Of a DNA stretch of 64,000 nt, positions 58,376 to 64,000 are shown piece after piece. Origin of the DNA: an uncultured Alphaproteobacteria bacterium (GTDB lineage Bacteria; Pseudomonadota; Alphaproteobacteria; Micropepsales; Micropepsaceae); contig CAIOYY010000057.1 of the NCBI GenBank assembly GCA_903862715.1, positions 62,001 to 126,000 of the forward strand. Direction: 5' to 3'. The notes beneath the pieces were generated by a model, which was not told the origin of the DNA, did not search any database, and saw only the letters and a list, made by a program, of their open reading frames with translations. Numbering within the stretch: the stretch's first letter is position 1; every line of letters begins with the position of its first letter. The translations under genes were made by a program, and so were the position numbers.

Positions 58376-59659
58376 TCAGGTGTTCATGCTGTCGAAGAAA
58401 TCATCGTTGGTCTTCGACTGGCGAAGCTTGTCGAGCAGGAATTCGATCGCGTCGATCGTGCCCATCGGCGCCAGGATGCGGCGCAGGACATACATTTTCG
58501 ACAGCGTACCCTTGTCGACAAGCAGCTCGTCCTTGCGCGTACCGGAACGCAGGATATCGATCGCCGGGAAGACGCGCTTGTCGGCCACTTTGCGGTCGAG
58601 GATGATTTCCGAGTTACCGGTGCCCTTGAATTCTTCGAAGATGACTTCGTCCATGCGCGAGCCGGTATCGATCAGCGCCGTCGCAATGATGGTCAGCGAA
58701 CCGCCTTCCTCGATATTACGCGCCGCACCGAAAAAGCGCTTCGGGCGCTGCAAGGCATTGGCGTCGACGCCGCCGGTCAGCACCTTGCCCGAGGACGGGA
58801 CGACAGTGTTGTAGGCACGGCCGAGGCGCGTGATGGAGTCGAGCAGAATGACGACATCGCGCTTGTGTTCGACAAGGCGTTTCGCCTTTTCGATCACCAT
58901 TTCGGCAACCTGCACATGGCGCGTCGCCGGTTCGTCGAAGGTCGAGGAAATGACTTCGCCCTTCACCGAGCGCTGCATGTCGGTCACTTCTTCGGGGCGT
59001 TCATCGATCAGCAGCACGATCAGATAACAATCCGGATGGTTCGCGGCCACCGCCTTGGCGATGTTCTGCAGGATCACGGTCTTGCCGGTACGCGGCTGGG
59101 CGGTGATCAACGCGCGCTGGCCCATGCCGAGCGGAGCGACGATATCGATTACCCGGCCGGTCTTGTCCTTCACCGTCGGATCATCGGTTTCCATAATGAA
59201 GCGTTTGGTCGGATAGAGCGGCGTCAGATTGTCGAAATGCACCTTGTGCTTGGTCGCTTCCGGGTCTTCGAAATTGATCGTCGAAACTTTCAGCAGTGCG
59301 AAATAACGTTCGCCGTCCTTCGGGCTGCGAATCGTGCCGTCCACCGTATCCCCGGTCCGAAGGCCGAAGCGCCTTATCTGAGAGGGGCTGACATAGATGT
59401 CGTCGGGGCCCGCGAGGTAATTCGATTGCGGCGAGCGCAGGAAACCGAAGCCGTCCTGCAGAACTTCCAGCACGCCATCGCCATTGATCTCGACATTGCG
59501 CTCGGCGAGTTCCTTCAAAATCGCGAACATCATGTCCTGCTTGCGCATGGACGATGCGTTCTCGATTTCCAGTTCCTCCGCGAACTCCAGAAGATCGGTG
59601 GGGGATTTGGCTTTCAGTTCCTGAAGCTTCATGGCCTTGAGGCCGGACTGCACGGTCAT
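58376..59659 (-). CDS. rho: Transcription termination factor Rho
   Basis: 427-residue hexameric RNA helicase. N-terminal Rho_N ([26 protein letters not shown]), OSB-fold RNA-binding domain with [13 protein letters not shown] (about 70-82), and ATPase core with the P-loop TAQPRTGKT (about 184-192), [16 protein letters not shown] and the Q-loop/R-loop region [21 protein letters not shown] 59659 has AGG about eight bases upstream; ATG 59632 is an alternative. A leader of up to 258 nt separates it from hemJ upstream. Confidence 0.98.
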   Translation of the reverse strand: MTVQSGLKAMKLQELKAKSPTDLLEFAEELEIENASSMRKQDMMFAILKELAERNVEINGDGVLEVLQDGFGFLRSPQSNYLAGPDDIYVSPSQIRRFGLRTGDTVDGTIRSPKDGERYFALLKVSTINFEDPEATKHKVHFDNLTPLYPTKRFIMETDDPTVKDKTGRVIDIVAPLGMGQRALITAQPRTGKTVILQNIAKAVAANHPDCYLIVLLIDERPEEVTDMQRSVKGEVISSTFDEPATRHVQVAEMVIEKAKRLVEHKRDVVILLDSITRLGRAYNTVVPSSGKVLTGGVDANALQRPKRFFGAARNIEEGGSLTIIATALIDTGSRMDEVIFEEFKGTGNSEIILDRKVADKRVFPAIDILRSGTRKDELLVDKGTLSKMYVLRRILAPMGTIDAIEFLLDKLRQSKTNDDFFDSMNT

Positions 59660-59816
59660 AACGCGTACCTAAATGCTGGTTTCTAAAGGGGAAAAGGGGG
59701 CTGGTGTGACGTGTTGGGACGAACCTTGGGCCCTGATTGGTCCTACGACACGGAGCGGTCACTAGCGCCCCGGCCGGAATTTCAAGGAGAAGAAGGGACG
59801 CCGTGGCTTACAAGCC

Positions 59817-59843
59817 GGGCCCGCCGTTTTCCGGCGGGTTCCC
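59817..59843 (-). other. Stable stem-loop in the rho leader region
   Basis: CCCGCCG and CGGCGGG form a perfect 7-bp stem around a five-base loop (GAAAA read on the minus strand), extendable by three more G-C pairs across a 2-nt bulge. It lies about 160-185 nt before the rho start in the 258-bp hemJ-rho gap, with no U run. Since rho is autoregulated in several bacteria, a role in the leader RNA is possible. The rest of the gap shows AATCCC/GGGATT pairing near the hemJ end and nothing else recognisable. Confidence 0.4.
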
Positions 59844-59917
59844 TTTGGCGTCTTTTGAGAGACAATGAATCCTACAAGGATTCTGGCGGCTTGCAAATCC
59901 CTTCTTTTCTGCAGGGA

Positions 59918-60370
59918 TTAAAACGGTTTAACGACCACCAGAAGGACGATGAGGATCATCAGGACTGCCGGAACTTCGTTCATCAGCCGGTAAAAGCGCT
60001 GCGAGCGCTTGTTCGCATCGGCGGCGAACTCCTTCGTCCAGCGCGCGAAGACACCGCTGAACGCGCTCATGGCGATAACCAGGGCAAATTTGCCGTGCAT
60101 CCAGCCATCGTCCCAGAAGCCCCCTAGAAAAACCAGAAGAAGGCCAAAGAGCCAGGCCACGCCCATTGCCGGACGGATGATGATTCCCAGAAGGCGCTGT
60201 TCCATGCGCTTGAAACGCTCGGCCTCCGCAGATCCCGGCGCCACCTCGCAGTGATACACGAAGAGCCGCGGCAGATAGAGCAGACCAGCCATCCACGCGA
60301 TCACCGCGATGATGTGAAACGCCTTGATCCAGAGATAGAACGGAATCAGGAGATCGTAGAACATCGTCAT
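59918..60370 (-). CDS. hemJ: Protoporphyrinogen oxidase HemJ
   Basis: 150-residue membrane enzyme (UPF0093/HemJ) oxidising protoporphyrinogen IX to protoporphyrin IX. Four or five helices; conserved His and other residues in WIKAFHIIAVIAWMAGLLYLPRLFVYH, RPAMGVAWLFGLLLV, and the terminal FYRLMNEVPAVLMILIVLLVVVKP. The ATG at 60370 overlaps the hemH stop (TGATG) and has AGGAG eight bases upstream; a longer frame to 60430 lies within hemH and is not used. With hemE and hemH it forms a haem-synthesis operon. Confidence 0.95.
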   Translation of the reverse strand: MTMFYDLLIPFYLWIKAFHIIAVIAWMAGLLYLPRLFVYHCEVAPGSAEAERFKRMEQRLLGIIIRPAMGVAWLFGLLLVFLGGFWDDGWMHGKFALVIAMSAFSGVFARWTKEFAADANKRSQRFYRLMNEVPAVLMILIVLLVVVKPF

Positions 60371-61398
60371 CAAATGATCTCCTGGCCGCAGGATTTGCCC
60401 AAGGGACATAGACGGCGCGGTACGCAGCAAACGGTTTTCTGCGCGCTCACGCTGACCGAGACCAGCCCCGCCAGCGCGGCGATATATTCGGGGTGGTCAC
60501 GAACCGTCGCGGCGCGAATGTAGTCCGGGACGCCCGCGTGCTTGGCCAGCTCGGCATACTCGATATCCAGCTCAACCAGCGTTTCCGAATGCTCCGATAC
60601 AAAGGCGACTGGGACCACTATCAACCCTTTGCCGTCGGCACCCGCCCGCTTGATTTCGGCATCGGTCGCAGGACCAATCCATTCCAGCGGACCGACCCGG
60701 CTTTGATAGCAAATCGTGAAATCCGTTTGTTCATCGCCGAGTTCACCGACGACCGCGGCAACGGTTTGTTCCACCTGCCACTGGTAGGGATCACCGGCAT
60801 CGACGACACGCTTCGGCAAACCATGCGCCGAAAACAGAATGCGGTATTCGGTACCTGGCTTTATCTTCGCTTTGGCTTCACGAACGCGCTCGGCCAGCGC
60901 CGCAACAAAACCACCTTCTGTCGGATAACAGCAAACCTCCGTCGTCGGGACGACGAGTTTCAATTGCTTCACCGCTTTCACCCACGCATCGCGCGAGGAT
61001 TGCGACGTAGCCGTCGAATATTGCGGATAGAGTGGCAGCAGGACGATTTTATCCGGCCCATAGGCCTTCACTTCTTTAGCCACATCTTCGGTAAAAGGAT
61101 GCCAGTAACGCATGGCAATAAAACATTTCGCGTCATGCCCTTTGCGCTTTAGCGCCGCTTCCAATGCTTCGGCCTGCAATAGGGTCTCCGGCAAAATCGG
61201 CGAGCGTCCACCGATCTTGGCATAGATCTTCCGCGCTACCGGCGCGCGCCGCGCCGCGATGAACCGCGCCAAAGGACCCCGGATGAAAGACGGCGCCCGA
61301 ATAATCGCCGGATCTGAAAACAGATTCTGCAAAAAGGGACGTACCGCGTCGAGACTGTCAGGGCCGCCAAGATTGAAAAGGATGACAGCCGTCTTCAA
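60370..61398 (-). CDS. hemH: Ferrochelatase
   Basis: 342-residue enzyme inserting Fe2+ into protoporphyrin IX. Seen: VILFNLGGPDSLDAVRPFLQNLFSDP at the N-terminus, YPQYSTATSQSS, the catalytic His in LFSAHGLPKRVVDAGDPY (about 195) and VVPVAFVSEHSETLVELDIEY with the distal Glu. The start ATG overlaps the end of hemE by 4 nt and the stop overlaps hemJ, so the three haem genes are translationally coupled. Confidence 0.98.
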   Translation of the reverse strand: MKTAVILFNLGGPDSLDAVRPFLQNLFSDPAIIRAPSFIRGPLARFIAARRAPVARKIYAKIGGRSPILPETLLQAEALEAALKRKGHDAKCFIAMRYWHPFTEDVAKEVKAYGPDKIVLLPLYPQYSTATSQSSRDAWVKAVKQLKLVVPTTEVCCYPTEGGFVAALAERVREAKAKIKPGTEYRILFSAHGLPKRVVDAGDPYQWQVEQTVAAVVGELGDEQTDFTICYQSRVGPLEWIGPATDAEIKRAGADGKGLIVVPVAFVSEHSETLVELDIEYAELAKHAGVPDYIRAATVRDHPEYIAALAGLVSVSVSAQKTVCCVPRRLCPLGKSCGQEII

Positions 61399-62450
61399 TG
61401 CGCGATTCCTTCCGCGGCCCGGATGCGTGACACGACATGCGCCACATGTTCGGGCGGCGTCTGCGGAACGACGCCATGTCCAAGATTGAAAATAAAGGGT
61501 GTGTTTACGGTCGCGTGCAAAATGTCGTCGACAGCGCGATCGAGTACGGCTCCGCCCGTGACAAGCGCCATTGGATCGAGATTGCCCTGAAGGATCGCCG
61601 CTTTACCGAGCGCCGAAGCAGCCCACTCCATCGACGTTCCGGTATCTATGCTGACACCATCGACACCCGTTTGCGCGACATAACGTTCAAGGCCCACCTG
61701 CGTCGCCTGACGCGGAAATCCGATGATGCGTGCTTTGGGGAACGCCGCGCGCACTTCCGTTACCACATGTCTGGTCGGCGCGATCACCCATTCGGCAAAG
61801 CTGCGTTCGGGCAATCCACCGGCCCAGGAATCGAAAATCTGAACGACATCCGCGCCGGCTTTCAGTTGCGCGATCAAATGCTGCGCCACCGCATGACACA
61901 AAATATCGAGAAGGCTCGAAAACAATACAGGATTGCGGTATGCGAAAAGACGCGCACTCGCCTGATCCTTCGTCCCGTGCCCTTCGATCATATAGGCGGC
62001 CAGCGTCCAGGGTGCGCCCGCGAAACCGATCATCGCCTTGTCGCACGCCAGTGCCCCGCGCACACGGGCCAGTGCCTCATAGACAGGATCCAATTTCTCC
62101 GCCCAATGATCCTCGTTCAGATCGAGTTCGGCCAAGGGCGGAAGCGGATCGACAACCGGGCCAATCCCATCTTCAAAGCGCACGCCCTGTCCGAGCGCAT
62201 GCGGGATCACGAGAATATCGGAAAACAGAATGGCGGCATCGAGATCGAAACGGCGGATCGGCTGAAGAGTTACTTCCTCCGCCAGATCCGGCGTCATGCA
62301 CATGGTCCAGAAGGATCCGGCTTTTTTCCGTGTTGCCTGATACTCGGGCAGATAGCGCCCTGCCTGCCGCATCAACCACACAGGCGCAGGATTCACCGCC
62401 TTCTTATCGAAGACCGATAGAAACCGCGCTTTAGGTTCACCTTCCGTCAT
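61395..62450 (-). CDS. hemE: Uroporphyrinogen decarboxylase
   Basis: 351-residue TIM-barrel enzyme converting uroporphyrinogen III to coproporphyrinogen III. N-terminal signature PVWLMRQAGRYLPEY (about residues 18-32), with the conserved catalytic Asp in LFSDILVIPHALG and GFAGAPWTLAAYMIEG. First gene of hemE-hemH-hemJ. Its start faces ppsR across a 215-bp intergenic region that is the candidate chromosome origin. Confidence 0.98.
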   Translation of the reverse strand: MTEGEPKARFLSVFDKKAVNPAPVWLMRQAGRYLPEYQATRKKAGSFWTMCMTPDLAEEVTLQPIRRFDLDAAILFSDILVIPHALGQGVRFEDGIGPVVDPLPPLAELDLNEDHWAEKLDPVYEALARVRGALACDKAMIGFAGAPWTLAAYMIEGHGTKDQASARLFAYRNPVLFSSLLDILCHAVAQHLIAQLKAGADVVQIFDSWAGGLPERSFAEWVIAPTRHVVTEVRAAFPKARIIGFPRQATQVGLERYVAQTGVDGVSIDTGTSMEWAASALGKAAILQGNLDPMALVTGGAVLDRAVDDILHATVNTPFIFNLGHGVVPQTPPEHVAHVVSRIRAAEGIAH

Positions 62451-62665
62451 CTCTATAATAAGACTCTTGAACCTTATGTTGTAGAAGTATGGGCCGGTAC
62501 AGTGTGGAGTATTACGCCCGAAGGAGGCTGCAATACGCTCTCTGACGCGGTTTCAGCAAGGGAGATTTCTCCACGGGCGCTGGGGATAAGCGGGGATACT
62601 ATCCACGGCGGCTAACCCGCCCGCGCCGAACTCTGTCAAGCTGTGCATGAAACAAGGGTTTATCC
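62451..62665. other. Candidate chromosomal replication origin (oriC) between hemE and ppsR
   Basis: The hemE / ppsR-maf boundary is the location of oriC in Caulobacter-like alphaproteobacteria. The gap has an AT-richer left part (62451-62490) and a set of DnaA-box-like 9-mers: TTATCCCCA on the minus strand (62581-62589, 8/9 to TTATCCACA), CTATCCACG (62599-62607, 7/9), TTCTCCACG (62567-62575, 7/9), TACTCCACA on the minus strand (62503-62511, 7/9) and TTATCCATG (62660-62668, 7/9, overlapping the ppsR start). No exact DnaA box and no TTAA-N7-TTAA CtrA site were seen. The divergent hemE and ppsR promoters must also lie here. Confidence 0.5.
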
Positions 62666-63484
62666 ATGCCGCGTGTGTATCATTTGCATCTTGTTTCCGA
62701 CGCCACCGGCGAGACGCTCAATACCGTCTCCCGCGCGGTCAGCGTCCAGTTCGAAGGCATGGAGGCGAGGGAACATATTTACGCCCTGGTCCGCAATAAA
62801 AGGCAGCTTGCCCGGGCCATCAGCCATATTGCCGCCAATCCCGGGGTCGTCTTCTTCACGCTGGTAAATCCGGTCTTGCGGGAAATTCTCGAAAAGGAAT
62901 GCGAACAGCTTGCAATTCCCTGCGTCTCGGTGCTGGACCGGGCGGCGCAGGTCCTGCGCGAATATCTCGGGGCGGAAGAAAGCCATCGACCAGGCGGGCA
63001 GCATGAGGTTGATGCCCGCTATATGGAACGGGTCGAGGCCGTGAATTACGCCATCCACCAGGATGACGGCCAGGGCGCCGAACACCTGGCATCCGCGCAG
63101 GTCGTTCTGGTCGGTCCCAGCCGCACCTCGAAAACGCCAACCTGCGTCTATCTCGCCATTCGTGGAGTGCGCGCGGCCAATGTGCCCTTCGTTCCTGGCG
63201 CGGAACTTCCCGAACAATTGTTCCGGCTGACCAATGTTCTGATTGTCGGGCTCTGGGCGAGTCCCGAACGATTGATGCAGGTCCGGCGCAACAGGCTCAC
63301 CACTATGGGCGAAACCCGCGGCACTGACTATGTAGATGAAGACCGCGTGCGCGATGAAATCGCGGCCGCCCGCCGATTGTATGAACGCTATGACTGGCCG
63401 TCTATTGATGTCACGCGTCGTTCCATTGAAGAAACATCCGCCACTATTCTCAATCTTATGGCCGATCGGGAAGACCATTCGTGA
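62666..63484 (+). CDS. ppsR: Pyruvate, phosphate dikinase / PEP synthase regulatory protein (DUF299)
   Basis: 272-residue bifunctional ADP-dependent kinase / Pi-dependent phosphorylase that switches PPDK or PEP synthase off and on. N-terminal HLHLVSDATGETLNTVSRA, the P-loop-like GPSRTSKTPTCVYLA (about residues 149-163), NVPFVPG and the C-terminal VTRRSIEETSATI. It starts at the first codon after the oriC candidate and overlaps maf by 4 nt. The same gene follows the origin in Caulobacter-type genomes. Confidence 0.95.
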   Translation: MPRVYHLHLVSDATGETLNTVSRAVSVQFEGMEAREHIYALVRNKRQLARAISHIAANPGVVFFTLVNPVLREILEKECEQLAIPCVSVLDRAAQVLREYLGAEESHRPGGQHEVDARYMERVEAVNYAIHQDDGQGAEHLASAQVVLVGPSRTSKTPTCVYLAIRGVRAANVPFVPGAELPEQLFRLTNVLIVGLWASPERLMQVRRNRLTTMGETRGTDYVDEDRVRDEIAAARRLYERYDWPSIDVTRRSIEETSATILNLMADREDHS

Positions 63485-64000
63485 CTACGCGACTCGTTCT
63501 TGCTTCGGCCAGTCCGACACGGCGCGAGATGCTGCTGGCCGCGAAAATTCCGTTCGAAAGCTTGTCACCGGAGGTCGATGAAGAAGCGATCAAGGATATT
63601 TCGTTGAAGAATGGAGCGTCGCCAGCCGCCATCGCCGATATTCTGGCCGAATATAAAGCACTCCATATCGCCGCGCGGGTTCCGGGCGCTGCGGTGATCG
63701 GCGCGGACCAGGTGCTGGTCTGTGAAGGAAGCCTGTTCAGCAAGGCGCGCTCTCTTGATGAGGCCAGAGAAACACTGAAACTTTTTCGGGGACGCAAACA
63801 CGAATTGGTCAGCGCGGTTGTTCTGGTCCGCGACGATGTTGTTCTCTGGCGCCATACCGAAAGCGCCCATCTTTCGGTGCGCGATTTCTCTGATGCCTTT
63901 CTCGATTCCTATCTTGCGGTAGAAGGGGAAGATATTCTGGGCTCCGTGGGCTGCTACCGCATCGAAGGCGCCGGCGTGCAATTGTTCGACAAGGTCGAAG
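63481..64000 (+). CDS. maf: Maf-like nucleoside triphosphate pyrophosphatase (partial, 3' end outside window)
   Basis: 173 codons visible; the right edge removes the last 20-30. Maf/YhdE/YceF proteins hydrolyse non-canonical or canonical nucleoside triphosphates to monophosphates and have been tied to septum inhibition. The substrate motif ASASPTRREML (about residues 8-18), GADQVLVCEG with the catalytic Asp (about 75-84) and the later GCYRIEGAGVQLF are present. The start is a GTG overlapping the ppsR stop by 4 nt. In related genomes aroE, coaE and dnaQ follow. Confidence 0.95.
   Translation, partial: MTTRLVLASASPTRREMLLAAKIPFESLSPEVDEEAIKDISLKNGASPAAIADILAEYKALHIAARVPGAAVIGADQVLVCEGSLFSKARSLDEARETLKLFRGRKHELVSAVVLVRDDVVLWRHTESAHLSVRDFSDAFLDSYLAVEGEDILGSVGCYRIEGAGVQLFDKVE

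Noticed and set aside
62451-62665. CtrA-binding sites in the origin candidate
   Set aside because: No TTAA-N7-TTAA or TTAACCAT match occurs in the gap.

Overview
This is a GC-rich (roughly 60 % by eye), densely coding chromosomal segment of an alphaproteobacterium. The assignment rests on gene content and order: rimP-nusA-ylxR-infB; mnmE-mnmG-rsmG-parA-parB with parS-like sites inside the block; a RegB/RegA (ActS/ActR) redox two-component pair followed by mmcB; hslVU beside his genes; and hemE facing ppsR-maf across a short intergenic gap, which is the setting of the replication origin in Caulobacter-type genomes. I cannot name a genus. There are no insertion sequences, prophage genes, CRISPR arrays or defence genes that I can recognise, and no gene-free stretch longer than about 260 bases.

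Layout. 1-5.2 kb (minus): transcription and translation operon rimP-nusA-ylxR-infB, with infB cut by the left edge. 5.5-11 kb: CPBP protease, a small membrane protein, a frameshifted methyltransferase, trmB, a TauE/SafE exporter, metK, a hypothetical gene and a GFA-family protein. 11.1-18.8 kb: an accessory island with a GT39-like membrane glycosyltransferase and a GT2 enzyme (+), converging on a small SMR/EamA flippase-like protein, a FemAB/GNAT-like acyltransferase and a 1065-residue carboxylic-acid-reductase-type protein (minus). 19-25.8 kb: tRNA-Arg(CCG), a secreted lectin-like protein, the epimerase DgcA, a membrane cyclase homologue that has lost its catalytic residues, znuC-znuB, a PQQ-type sugar dehydrogenase and tRNA-Ala(CGC). 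25.9-30.5 kb: yggT, a DUF167 gene, folD, a Sco protein with an ABC exporter, and a DUF4142 lipoprotein. 30.7-37.4 kb: regB-regA, mmcB, hisB, hslVU (with an RpoH-like promoter), a class II aldolase, mscL and a VanZ-like gene. 37.6-46.5 kb (+): rpmI-rplT, a DinB-like gene, pheS-pheT, an MsrQ-like gene, lepA, hisH and hisA. 46.5-52.2 kb (minus): parB, parA, rsmG, mnmG and mnmE. 52.4-57.4 kb (+): a DUF255 thioredoxin-domain protein, dienelactone hydrolase, quinone oxidoreductase, a CDF-like protein without metal ligands and a UPF0114 protein. 57.4-62.4 kb (minus): EamA transporter, rho, hemJ, hemH, hemE. 62.45-62.67 kb: candidate oriC. 62.7 kb to the end (+): ppsR and maf (cut by the right edge).

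Most of the window is housekeeping. The items that most repay a second look are the 11-19 kb envelope/lipid-type island, the pseudo-cyclase translationally close to dgcA, the candidate origin with its nearby parS sites, the frameshifted methyltransferase, and the CDF-fold protein that lacks metal ligands.
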